Assembly: GCF_002904335.1 (NCBI RefSeq) | Contig: NZ_PPHF01000016.1 | Span: 1 to 64,000 of the forward strand | Reading direction: 5' to 3' | DNA from: Amycolatopsis sp. CA-126428 | Lineage (GTDB): Bacteria; Actinomycetota; Actinomycetes; Mycobacteriales; Pseudonocardiaceae | Length of the DNA: 64,000 bases | Shown here: in pieces, positions 37,657 through 45,983 of the stretch | Layout: each line of letters opens with the position of its first letter | How positions within the stretch are numbered: the stretch's first letter is position 1 | Position numbers and translations under genes: made by a program | The notes under the pieces: generated by a model | Told to the model about the DNA's origin: nothing | What the model saw: the letters and a program-made list of their open reading frames with translations, nothing else | Databases searched by the model: none

Positions 37657-40600
37657 TCAGCTTGCCCGGACCGCTCCGCAGTGCCACGGGATCCGCTGCG
37701 GCCGCACGCTTTCCAGCGTCGGGACGACCGGGGCGATCGTGCCGTCGCGGCGGAACGTCAGCTTGTCGATCGTCGTCTCGCGGTGGGTGCCGTCGCCGCC
37801 CGGGATGCCGAAGCGGTGGTACGCGAGGTACCAGTCGTCGGTGCCCGGGACCTGCAGCATCGAGCTGTGCCCGGTGCCGAGGACACCCAGGTGGGCGTCC
37901 TTGCTCAGGAGCACGCCGCGGTTGGTGAACGGCCCGGCCGGGCTCGGCGCCGTGGCGTAGCCGACGCGGTAGTCCGGGCTGCGGGTGTCGTCGATGGACC
38001 AGCTGAGGTAGTACGTGCCCTTCCGCTCCACCATGAACAGCCCCTCGCGGAAGTCGGCCAGGCCGTCCAGCCGGGTGATCTTCGCCGGGTCGTAGGACAC
38101 CATGTCGTCGTTCAGCGGGACGACGTAGGCGTTGCCGTTGCCCCAGTACAGGTACGGCTTTCCGGTGTGGTCGAGGAACACCGCCGGGTCGATCGCCTGG
38201 CCGCCGTCGGGGTTCTTGGCGATCAGCGGCTTGCCGGAGTCGACGAACGGGCCGGTCGGCGAGTCGCTCACCGCGACGCCGATCTTGGCCTCGGCGCAGA
38301 AGTAGAAGTAGTACTTCCCGCCGCGCTTCGCGATCGTCGGCGCCCAGGCGTTCTTGTCGGCCCAGCTGACGTCCTTGCCCAGGTCGAGGATGACGCCCTC
38401 GTCCTTCCAGTCGACGAGGTTCTTCGACGACCACGCCGAGAACTTCGTCCCGCTCCAGCCGTCGAACCCGTCGGTGGTCGGGTAGAGGTAGTAGGTGTCG
38501 CCGAACGCGACGATGTTCGGGTCGGCGTTGAAGCCGGGCAGGACGGGGCTGTGCACCTCGTGCGCCTCGACCGTCCACACGCGACGCTCGCCGCCGGCGC
38601 CGGTCACCGTGAACTGCTTCGGCGAGCCGAGGTCGACCGGCTTGTCCGGCTTGATGGTCGCGCCCGGCGCCAGCTCGAACTTCGGCGCGAGCCGGCGCAG
38701 GTCGGTGCCGGGCTTGACCGGCAGCACGACCGTCCCGGCGCCGGCGTCGATGACGGCCGGCGTCTTGAGCGCGTCGAGCTGCACCGAGCGGATCGCGGTG
38801 CTGTTCGACGGGAGCGTGGCGACGTCGAGCCCGGACAGCGCCCGGTTGTAGAGCCGCACGTCCTTCATCTTGCCGGTGAAGGTCTTGTCGCCGGCGTACA
38901 CCGAGCGGCCGAGGTAGTTCGCCGCCGTGACGCCGCCGCCGAGGTCCGACGGCTTGATGGTGGCGTTCGCGTTGCGGCCCACTTCGACGCCGTCCAGGTA
39001 GAGCACCTCGACGCCGTTGCCGATGGTTAGCGTCACGTTCTTCCACACCCCTCGCGGCAGCCCGCCGCCGGAGTCCGCCCCCTGCTCGGTGGTCCAGTTG
39101 CCGGTCGCGATGGCGCCGCGGAAGCCACCGCTCGCCGTCCCGCCGGTGGTGAAGAGGTAGCCGTTGCCGGTGCCGTCCTTCGCCGTGTTGCCCAGGCCCC
39201 ACAGGAAGTACGGCGTCTGCTGGTTCGGGTCGACCAGGACGTCGGCCGACACGGTCGCCGCGGCGGCGCCGGTGAGCAGGTTGTCCGGCAGCTGCACGTG
39301 GCCGTTCTTGCCGCCGAAGGCCAGCGCGCCGCCGGCCCAGGAGACGTCACCGGCGAGGGCGCCGTCGTACCCGTGCCCGGTGGTGTCGGTCGCGACCGTG
39401 CCCGACTTCGCGTCGAGCGGCCAGTGCGCGACCAAGCCCTTCGCGTCGGCCTTCACCGGTGCCGGGGGAGCACTCAGCCGGTCCATCTCGGCCTGGGTGA
39501 CCGGCAGGACGGTGCCGTGGCGCGGCGAAGCGGGCAGGTGCGCGCCGGCCGACATCGTCCACTGGCCCGAATTCAGGTCGGTGGTCTCGAACGGGACGTA
39601 GCCGCGGCCGCCGAACTCGTCGATGAACAGGTACCACTTGTTCTCGGTGTTGGACTTGAACCCGGTCGGCCCTTCACCCGCGGACAGGCCGGGGCTGGTC
39701 GCGGTGGCCTTGCCGAGGCAGTCGGCGACGAAGCCGTAGTGCGGGTCGAGCAGGTCGGTGGCCTTCTCCTCGGTGATGAACTTGCTGCACGGCGTCGAGG
39801 AGGTGTTGTTGCGCTCGTCCTTGGTGAACCGGTAGTAGGTGTCCTGGTTCTTGATGACCGTCGAGTCGATCACCGAGTAGCCCGGGTCGATCCACACCTG
39901 CGGCGCGCTGAAGGTGCGGAAGTCGCGCGTGGTCGCGTACAGCATCCGGTTGTAGGTGTCCCCGGTGTGGTTCGGGTCGTTTTCCGCGTAGAGCTTCGAC
40001 GCCCAGTAGACGACGTACGTCCCGCGTTTAACGTCCCAGAAGGCTTCCGGGGCCCACGTGTTGCCCGCGGTCGGCGGGGACACCTGGACGCTGCGCTGGC
40101 GCGACCAGTGCGCCAGGTCGGTCGACTCCCAGACCATGATCGACCGGCTGCCGGTGCGCTGGGCGGCGTCCCAGCCACGGCCGGCGTAGATCCGCAGGTC
40201 GGTGGCGAGCAGGTAGAACTTGTCGCCGTCGGGGGAGCGCAGGATGAACGGGTCGCGCACGCCCAGCTCGCCGAGGCTCGACTTGAGCACCGGCTGGCCG
40301 TTGTTGAGCTCGCTCCAGTTCAGCGGGTCGTTGCCCTTGCTGAGCGCGGAGTAGATCTGCTCGCCGTTGGAGGAGCCTTCGCCGGTGAAGTAGAAGAAGC
40401 TGTAGCCCGCCAGCGGTTGCGGGGCCGGCTTGGGGACCACGGTGGCGGTGAACCGCCGTGTGGAGCTCTCGCGGCCTTGGCTGACCTTCGCGGTCAGGAC
40501 GACCTTCGCGGGGGCCGCCCCGGTCGCCGGCCGGGTGACCTCACCGGTCGGCGTGATCACCGACGGCGCGGACGACGTCCAGGTGACGCTCGTGCCGTCC

Positions 40601-40794
40601 GGGCCGCTCGCCGGCAGCGTGAGATTGCCGCGGACGTCGTCGAGGTCGGGCACGGAAAGCGTGCTCGCGGCGGCGCGGACGCCGGTGCCGGTGCCGGGGG
40701 ACGGCGTCGCGCCGGCGCCGGCGCTGCCGAGGGGGACGAGTGCGGCCGCGACGGCCAGCACGACGCCGAAACGGCGCGGGGAGAACAACTTCAT
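37657..40794 (-). CDS. Secreted double-GH43 glycosidase with LamG module
   Basis: 1045 residues, ATG 40794 with GAAGGA. Signal peptide (1-30), an Ig-like domain (about 45-120: TWTSSAPSVITPTGEVTRPA), a first GH43-type five-bladed propeller (about 135-420: GVRDPFILRSPDGDKFYLLATD), a LamG/concanavalin domain (about 440-600), a DUF5018-like beta domain, and a second GH43 propeller (about 700-1035: NADPNIVAFGDTYYLYPTTDG, WAPTIAKRGGKYYFYF). The second keeps the usual Asp base; the first is more divergent. The likely target is arabinan or arabinoxylan side chains. It stands under a 24-bp palindromic operator. Confidence 0.9.
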   Translation of the reverse strand: MKLFSPRRFGVVLAVAAALVPLGSAGAGATPSPGTGTGVRAAASTLSVPDLDDVRGNLTLPASGPDGTSVTWTSSAPSVITPTGEVTRPATGAAPAKVVLTAKVSQGRESSTRRFTATVVPKPAPQPLAGYSFFYFTGEGSSNGEQIYSALSKGNDPLNWSELNNGQPVLKSSLGELGVRDPFILRSPDGDKFYLLATDLRIYAGRGWDAAQRTGSRSIMVWESTDLAHWSRQRSVQVSPPTAGNTWAPEAFWDVKRGTYVVYWASKLYAENDPNHTGDTYNRMLYATTRDFRTFSAPQVWIDPGYSVIDSTVIKNQDTYYRFTKDERNNTSSTPCSKFITEEKATDLLDPHYGFVADCLGKATATSPGLSAGEGPTGFKSNTENKWYLFIDEFGGRGYVPFETTDLNSGQWTMSAGAHLPASPRHGTVLPVTQAEMDRLSAPPAPVKADAKGLVAHWPLDAKSGTVATDTTGHGYDGALAGDVSWAGGALAFGGKNGHVQLPDNLLTGAAAATVSADVLVDPNQQTPYFLWGLGNTAKDGTGNGYLFTTGGTASGGFRGAIATGNWTTEQGADSGGGLPRGVWKNVTLTIGNGVEVLYLDGVEVGRNANATIKPSDLGGGVTAANYLGRSVYAGDKTFTGKMKDVRLYNRALSGLDVATLPSNSTAIRSVQLDALKTPAVIDAGAGTVVLPVKPGTDLRRLAPKFELAPGATIKPDKPVDLGSPKQFTVTGAGGERRVWTVEAHEVHSPVLPGFNADPNIVAFGDTYYLYPTTDGFDGWSGTKFSAWSSKNLVDWKDEGVILDLGKDVSWADKNAWAPTIAKRGGKYYFYFCAEAKIGVAVSDSPTGPFVDSGKPLIAKNPDGGQAIDPAVFLDHTGKPYLYWGNGNAYVVPLNDDMVSYDPAKITRLDGLADFREGLFMVERKGTYYLSWSIDDTRSPDYRVGYATAPSPAGPFTNRGVLLSKDAHLGVLGTGHSSMLQVPGTDDWYLAYHRFGIPGGDGTHRETTIDKLTFRRDGTIAPVVPTLESVRPQRIPWHCGAVRAS

Positions 40795-40828
40795 CGTTGT
40801 CGGTTCCTTCGGGGCACGTCGGGGACCA

Positions 40829-40852
40829 GAGCATGTTAACGTTAACATGCTC
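40829..40852. promoter_or_regulatory. 24-bp perfect palindrome, LacI-type operator
   Basis: GAGCATGTTAAC followed by its exact complement, 35 bp upstream of the GH43 start. The core TGTTAACGTTAACA is typical of LacI-family sugar repressors. No LacI gene is adjacent; the one at 27784 has a different palindrome. Confidence 0.8.
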
Positions 40853-40889
40853 CGGGGTACGCTGACTCTAGGTCGGTGTGGTCCGGTGG

Positions 40890-41864
40890 TCAAGAGCCGG
40901 ACGGCTGCTGCCCCAGCTGTTCGGCGATCGCCGTCCGTGGATACGGCGTCTTCCGGCTCTCGGTGTGGAGCGCGAAGTAGAAGTCGTTGACGATCGCGGC
41001 CAGCGGGGCGTACCGCTGGAGCAGCGAAGCCTGGTGCGGCACTTCCCCGGCGGCGCACGCGCGGACGAAGTCGTTGCGGGTGCGGGCATCCGGCCACGCG
41101 CGCAGCCCGCGGACGTGCCGGTTGACCAGGTGGGTCAGCACGTAGGCCCGGTCGTGGCCGTCGTGCTCGGCGAGGAACTCCGCTTCGGCGTCCGAAAGGT
41201 CGAACTCCGGGGCCACGGTCAGGCCGAAGTCCGTGAGGTGGAGCCGTTCGCCGTCGGTGACAATGTTGGCGAAGTGCGCGTCGAAGTGCTGGACGCCGCG
41301 CGAGGCCAGGAATCCGGTGATGTGCCGCAGCTCTTCCTCGAGCGGCAGGTCGTCGCCCGGCCATTCCGCCAGGCTGTGCGGCAGGTACTCGAGGAACAGC
41401 ACGAGGTCGGTGGTGGCGCCGGTAAGCGCTTCCAGCCTTCGTCGCACGCCGGGGTCGCCGTGCCAGAACGCGACGTCGGCCTCGATGTCGGCCCGCGGTC
41501 GGGGCAGGCCGGGCCCGACCCGCCAGTGGTGCAGGAGCGGGAAGTTCGCACATTCCCCGCCGAGGACCCATGCGGTCGTCATGAGGTGCGCTTCCAGTTC
41601 GCGCCAGGCCCCGCCGCCCGCGGAGCCGACCCCGTAGTGCGACCACGGCGGAAGCCCGTAGAGGTCGGCCGTCGAGCGCGGGTTCGCCAGTTCGACGTCG
41701 GTGAGCGGGACCCGCTTGACGAACACGGGTTCGCCGCCGGCCCGCAGCAGCCAGGACGACCCGCCGATGCCGGTACCGAGCGGGCGGGCCGCGGCGAGGA
41801 CGTCGTCGCCGGCTTCCGTCAGGGCGGCGGCGATCTTCTCGTGGCGAGCGAGCCGGGGCCTCAT
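40890..41864 (-). CDS. Kinase-fold protein (APH/protein-kinase-like)
   Basis: 324 residues, ATGA overlap with the TetR gene. N-terminal lobe with GTGIGGSSWLL Gly-rich loop and the Lys in EPVFVKRVPL; catalytic HFDAHFANIV (HxDxxxxN) and DFG in LTDFGLTVAP. All kinase-core residues are present. It resembles aminoglycoside/choline-kinase-like enzymes more than Ser/Thr kinases; substrate unknown. Coupling to a TetR repressor suggests an inducible modifying enzyme, for example for resistance. Confidence 0.78.
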   Translation of the reverse strand: MRPRLARHEKIAAALTEAGDDVLAAARPLGTGIGGSSWLLRAGGEPVFVKRVPLTDVELANPRSTADLYGLPPWSHYGVGSAGGGAWRELEAHLMTTAWVLGGECANFPLLHHWRVGPGLPRPRADIEADVAFWHGDPGVRRRLEALTGATTDLVLFLEYLPHSLAEWPGDDLPLEEELRHITGFLASRGVQHFDAHFANIVTDGERLHLTDFGLTVAPEFDLSDAEAEFLAEHDGHDRAYVLTHLVNRHVRGLRAWPDARTRNDFVRACAAGEVPHQASLLQRYAPLAAIVNDFYFALHTESRKTPYPRTAIAEQLGQQPSGS

Positions 41865-42442
41865 GCGCGCACCAGCGGCAGGTAGACCTCGTCGATGATC
41901 TCGACGAGCACGTCGTCGTCCACTGTGGTCAGTCCGCGGGTGAGGTATTCGTTGCGCAGCAGGACAAGTGCTACGGTGGCGACGCGCGGGTGCAGCGCGC
42001 CCGGCCGGGCCTCGCCCCGGGCCACCGCGCAGCCCACGAGCGTGACCCAGGCGGCGGCGCCCCCTTCGGCGGCCTGTTCGTGCAGCTGTTCGCGCAGTTC
42101 CGGTTCGTCGCCCACGCCGGTGAGGAGGCCCCGGAGGGCGCGCGCGGCCGGTGAGGTCTGGCCGCAGTTGATCGCCCGCAACAGGGTCAGCGCGTCTTCG
42201 CGGAGGTCGCCGGTGTCGGGCGGCTTGAGCGTTTCCTCGGCCAGGTGGCGGTAGGCGGCGACGCCGAGCGCGGCGCGGTTCGGCCAGCGGCGGTAGATCG
42301 CGTTCTTGTTGGTGCCGGCGCGCTGGGCGACGCCTTCCATGGTCAGGCCGGGGTAGCCGGATTCGGCGAGTTCGGCCGCCGCCGCGCGCAGGATCGCCTC
42401 TTCCAGTTCGGTACCCCGGCGCCGGGACTTCGGTGCGGCCAC
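41861..42442 (-). CDS. TetR-family regulator
   Basis: 193 residues. HTH: LAESGYPGLTMEGVAQRAGTNKNAIYRRWPNRAALGVAAY; C-terminal domain of TetR_C_16-like type. The palindrome TTAGGGTACG...CGTACCCTAA starts 18 bp upstream and sits between it and the divergent TIM-barrel gene, so the kinase-like gene, the regulator and that gene may form one regulon. Confidence 0.9.
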   Translation of the reverse strand: MAAPKSRRRGTELEEAILRAAAAELAESGYPGLTMEGVAQRAGTNKNAIYRRWPNRAALGVAAYRHLAEETLKPPDTGDLREDALTLLRAINCGQTSPAARALRGLLTGVGDEPELREQLHEQAAEGGAAAWVTLVGCAVARGEARPGALHPRVATVALVLLRNEYLTRGLTTVDDDVLVEIIDEVYLPLVRA

Positions 42443-42460
42443 GAGCGTCAGCCTAGCCTA

Positions 42461-42488
42461 TTAGGGTACGGTACGGTCCGTACCCTAA
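42461..42488. promoter_or_regulatory. TetR operator
   Basis: TTAGGGTACG (42461-42470) and CGTACCCTAA (42479-42488), perfect 10-bp inverted repeat with 8-bp spacer, between divergent TetR and TIM-barrel genes. Confidence 0.75.
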
Positions 42489-42502
42489 CGACGGGAGTGA
42501 GC

Positions 42503-43498
42503 ATGCGGGCCAAAGGCATCGGCTACGACACCGGCTTGGAGCTGGCCGGGCGGTTCAACCGGCCGTTCGAGCCGGACCTCGTGCGGCGGGAGCTGACGAT
42601 CATCCGCGACGACCTGCACTGCACCGCGGTGCGGCTGATCGGCACCGACCTGGACCGGATCGAGTTCGCCGCTCGCGAGGCGGCCGCGCTGGGGCTGGAG
42701 GTGTGGTTTTCGCCGTTCCCGTGGGACCGCACCCCGGACGAGGTCCTGGGCCTCCTCGCCGACGGTGCGGCCCGGGCCGAACGCCTCCGCGAGGCGGGCG
42801 CCGCGATCGTGTTCGTCACCGGTGCCGAGCTGAGCCTGTTCTGCCACGGCTTCCTGCCGGGCGACAGCCTCACCGAGCGCCTGGAAAACGTGCTGGCCTC
42901 GCGGGAACTGCTCGTCGGGCTGCCGGACCGGGTGAATGCGTTCCTGGCCCGCGCGGCCGAAGCGGTCCGGGCCCGGTTCGGCGGCCGTGTCACGTACGCG
43001 GCGATTCCCTTGGAGCGCGTCGATTGGGCGCCGTTCGACATCGTGTCGGTGGACGCGCACCGCTCGAAGGAGGTCGAGCACCTCTACCGCGAGGGCGTCC
43101 GGAGCCTGGTCGCGGCCGGCAAGCCGGTGGCGATCACGGAGTTCGGCGTGACGCCGTACCGGGGCGCGGCCGACCTGGGGGCCCGGTGCGGCGAAATCCT
43201 CGAGTACGAAGGCGACGTCCCGGTCCGGCTGAAGGGCGACTACGTCCGGGACGAACAGGAGCAGGCCCGGTACCTGCGCGAACTGGTGGAGATCTTCGCG
43301 GCGGAGGGTGTCGACGCGGCGTTCGCCTGCACGTTCGTGTGCTACGGGCTGGTGCACCGGGCCGATCCCCGGACCGACCTGGACATGGCGAGCTGGGGCG
43401 TGGTGAAGGTGCTGGAGAACGGGACCGGCGAGACGTACCCGGACGTGCCCTGGGAACCGAAGGCGGCGTTCGGCGCCCTGGCCGACTGCTACGCCTGA
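42503..43498 (+). CDS. TIM-barrel glycosidase-like protein
   Basis: 331 residues, ATG 14 bp after the operator (GGGAG upstream). Beta/alpha-barrel pattern: CTAVRLIG, LEVWFSPFPWDRTPDEV, IVFVTGAELSLFCHGF (acid/base-like Glu), VTYAAIPLERVDW, DIVSVDAH and VAITEFGVTPY (nucleophile-like Glu in ITEFG). The pair ELS/ITEFG is reminiscent of clan-A glycosidases. No signal peptide, so cytoplasmic. Substrate unknown. Confidence 0.7.
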   Translation: MRAKGIGYDTGLELAGRFNRPFEPDLVRRELTIIRDDLHCTAVRLIGTDLDRIEFAAREAAALGLEVWFSPFPWDRTPDEVLGLLADGAARAERLREAGAAIVFVTGAELSLFCHGFLPGDSLTERLENVLASRELLVGLPDRVNAFLARAAEAVRARFGGRVTYAAIPLERVDWAPFDIVSVDAHRSKEVEHLYREGVRSLVAAGKPVAITEFGVTPYRGAADLGARCGEILEYEGDVPVRLKGDYVRDEQEQARYLRELVEIFAAEGVDAAFACTFVCYGLVHRADPRTDLDMASWGVVKVLENGTGETYPDVPWEPKAAFGALADCYA

Positions 43499-43567
43499 GC
43501 CAGGAACTCCACCATCGCCGTCGGTTCCGGGCCGGTCACCGACCCGGGAGGATCACTCGGTGCCCGT

Positions 43568-43590
43568 GCCCGGCGAGCACCCCGCCGGGC
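43568..43590. terminator. Hairpin after the TIM-barrel gene
   Basis: GCCCGGCG/CGCCGGGC, 8-bp arms and 7-nt loop, in the 282-bp space before the polysaccharide-lyase gene. Confidence 0.5.
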
Positions 43591-43652
43591 CGAGCCGACC
43601 CGATAGCGATCTGATGAATTCCTGGCGAACCCGGGCGGCAACTGGGGAGACG

Positions 43653-43681
43653 TTGACAGAAAGCGCTGTCTCTTCTAGCTT
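43653..43681 (+). promoter_or_regulatory. Promoter of the polysaccharide-lyase gene
   Basis: Consensus TTGACA (43653-43658), 17-bp spacer, TAGCTT (43676-43681). The spacer begins GAAAGCGCTGTC, close to a LacI-type half-palindrome centred on GCGC. About 100 bp of leader precedes the start at 43781. Confidence 0.65.
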
Positions 43682-43780
43682 CATAGCGCAAGACATCGGA
43701 TGTCCAGCCCGGTTTCCGGGCCCGTCCGCCGACCGATGTGCACCCCTGCCGAACTCCTGGTCAGGAAGGACACACCGACG

Positions 43781-44575
43781 ATGCCCGAATTCCCCCGCCG
43801 GACGGCGCTGCGCTCGCTCGCCGTCTCGGCTCTCGCCGTCCCGCTCATCCTGGGCACGGCCCTCCCCGCGCACGCGGCCCCGCTGTGGCACCCGGACCCC
43901 GCCACCGACGGCCTGAAGGCCTTCGAAGGCATCGAGGCCGACCGCGGCAACCACCACCCCGACCGCAAGTACGTCGTCGTCGAGGGTGACCACTACCGCT
44001 TCAACATCTGGAAGGACGACCGCGACACCACCGGCGGCGGCGACCGCCAGCGCACCGAGACCAAAGGCATGGTGCAGAACGGCACCACGCTGAAGATGCA
44101 CAACGGCGAGACGTGGACCCTCTCCTACGAGATGTACATCCCCGCGTCCCTGCACGGCACCAGCAAGTTCACCCACATCTTCCAGACGAAGACGCCCTCG
44201 ACCAACGGCGGCCCGTGGGTGACGCTCGACCTGACCCGCAGCGGCAGCAAGGAAATGCTCAACGCCCGCGCGTACGCCAACTCGGGTTCGCCGAGCATCG
44301 CGGCCACCGACCTGTCGCCGCTGCGGGACAAGTGGATCACCATCGAGTGGACGTTCACGCCGGGCTCGAAGGGCAAGGCGGGCTGCGTCATCCGCAACGG
44401 CACCGGGTCCGGCGCGCCGGTCGCCGCGCAGGGCAGCATGAGCAACGTGAACATCCCCGACCAGGGCGACTACGTCCGCCCCAAGTGGGGGATCTACCGG
44501 TCGGTCCAGAGCGCGTCGTCCGACATCCTCGACACCTACCTGCTGTTCCGGAACTACACGGCGGCCCGCAAGTAG
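43781..44575 (+). CDS. Secreted polysaccharide lyase (heparin-lyase-I/PL20-like fold)
   Basis: 264 residues, ATG with GGAAGGA. Twin-Arg-type signal (PRRTALRSLAVSALAVPL, cleavage at AHA-APL). Mature part is a beta-jelly-roll: RFNIWKDDRD, QRTETKGMV, TWTLSYEMYIPA, FTHIFQTK, WITIEWTFTPG, PKWGIYR. This matches the Polysacc_lyase family that cleaves uronic-acid polymers by beta-elimination. Precise substrate (glucuronan, alginate, heparin-like) unknown. Confidence 0.8.
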   Translation: MPEFPRRTALRSLAVSALAVPLILGTALPAHAAPLWHPDPATDGLKAFEGIEADRGNHHPDRKYVVVEGDHYRFNIWKDDRDTTGGGDRQRTETKGMVQNGTTLKMHNGETWTLSYEMYIPASLHGTSKFTHIFQTKTPSTNGGPWVTLDLTRSGSKEMLNARAYANSGSPSIAATDLSPLRDKWITIEWTFTPGSKGKAGCVIRNGTGSGAPVAAQGSMSNVNIPDQGDYVRPKWGIYRSVQSASSDILDTYLLFRNYTAARK

Positions 44576-44610
44576 GTGCGCGTTCGCGCGACCAGGGTGA
44601 CACTGGCGGC

Positions 44611-45915
44611 ATGAAGGTCGTCGGCGGGCAGCGCGGGGAGTACCGCTCGCCGACGACCGCACCGGCCACGCTGCGGCGCGGTCCGCTGCTGGTCACGGCC
44701 GTGTTCGCGGCTCTCGGCGGTGCGGTGATCCCGGCGGCCGCGCTGCCCGCGCTGTGGCGGGTCTGGCAGCTGTACGCGATGCTGTTCGGCGCGGTGGCCG
44801 CCGTCGGGATCGCCGCCGCCGTGGCCGCACTGGGCCGGCCGACCCGCAAGACCGCCCACTTCGGCGCGCTCGCGGCGTCCGGAGCGCTGGCCCTGTGGGT
44901 GGTCAGCCGTCCACTCGGGCTGCTGACGCGGTTCGACCCCTGGCAGCCGGCCGACACGGTCGCCGGCTTCACCGATTACGTGGCCGCGGGGCTGCAGGTC
45001 ATCGCCGTGCTGGGGTTCCTCTTCGTGGCCCGGCGGCGGGCGCACCCGTGGCCGTCCGCGGCGCGGCGGGCGACGGCCTGGGTGGCGCTGTTCCCGGTGC
45101 TCGTGGCGGTGCTCGCGACCGGCGTGGCGGGCGCCGTCGCGGCCGCCGACAGCAGTACCGGGCCTGCCCCTTCGACGCTGCTCGACGCCGGCCCGGGCAC
45201 GGTCGAATACTGCCGCCCGGACGGGGTCCCGCTGGCGATGGACGTCTACCGGCGGAGTGCGGGCGGCCCGCCGGCCCCGGTGGTGCTCTTCCTGCACGGC
45301 GGCGGGCTGGTCCTGGGCAACCGCAAGCCCACCGGCCCCGGGGCGCTGCTCGCCGGCTCCCGGTTCGGGCCGCTGCGGGACGAGCTGACGGCCCGCGGGT
45401 TCGCGGTCGCCGTGATCGACTTCCGGCTGGCGCCCGCGGCGCCCTGGCCGGCCGCGCTCGCCGACGCCCGGTGCGCGGTCCGGTTCCTCAAGGCCAACGC
45501 CGCCGCACTGGCCGTCGACCCGGCCCGGATCGCGGTGGCGGGCACCGGCACGGGCGGCACCCTGGCGTCGCTGCTCGGCGTCGCGCGTGGTCAGGACACC
45601 GGGCAGTACCGCGGCCAGGACAGCACGGTCCGCGCGGTGGCGGCCCTGTCGGCCTCGGCCGCGTTCGACCTCACCGGCCTGGATCCGCTCACCCGCGCGT
45701 CGGTGCTCATGGCGCTGGGCCGCTCGCCGGCGGCGCTGCGCGCGGCGAGCCCGCTGACCTACGCCGGCCCGGGCGCCCCGCCGTTCCTGCTCGGCAACGG
45801 CGGCCGGAACGCGGCCGAGTTCGCCGCCCGCCTGCGCGCGGCGGGGGTGCCGGTGACCGAGGGTGCGGTCTCCGAACGCGCGGTCGCGGAGTTCCTCGCC
45901 GCGGCCGTGGGTTGA
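44611..45915 (+). CDS. Membrane-anchored esterase-like protein lacking catalytic residues
   Basis: 434 residues. Four to five helices (about 28-175) precede an HSL-type alpha/beta-hydrolase domain (about 200-434). The oxyanion motif HGGG is present (VLFLHGGGLVLG) and IDFRLAPAAPWPAAL is typical, but the nucleophile elbow reads VAGTGTGGTLA instead of GxSxGG, replacing the Ser by Gly. The usual acid (GxxDxLxD) and His regions are also lost. It is thus a probable pseudo-enzyme, perhaps binding a ligand at the membrane. Confidence 0.8.
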   Translation: MKVVGGQRGEYRSPTTAPATLRRGPLLVTAVFAALGGAVIPAAALPALWRVWQLYAMLFGAVAAVGIAAAVAALGRPTRKTAHFGALAASGALALWVVSRPLGLLTRFDPWQPADTVAGFTDYVAAGLQVIAVLGFLFVARRRAHPWPSAARRATAWVALFPVLVAVLATGVAGAVAAADSSTGPAPSTLLDAGPGTVEYCRPDGVPLAMDVYRRSAGGPPAPVVLFLHGGGLVLGNRKPTGPGALLAGSRFGPLRDELTARGFAVAVIDFRLAPAAPWPAALADARCAVRFLKANAAALAVDPARIAVAGTGTGGTLASLLGVARGQDTGQYRGQDSTVRAVAALSASAAFDLTGLDPLTRASVLMALGRSPAALRAASPLTYAGPGAPPFLLGNGGRNAAEFAARLRAAGVPVTEGAVSERAVAEFLAAAVG

Positions 45916-45983
45916 GGGTTGCGCTGGAGCGCACTCCAGGTCCTAGCGTGGGGCCCACACCGACCACCACAGGAGCGCGTTTC

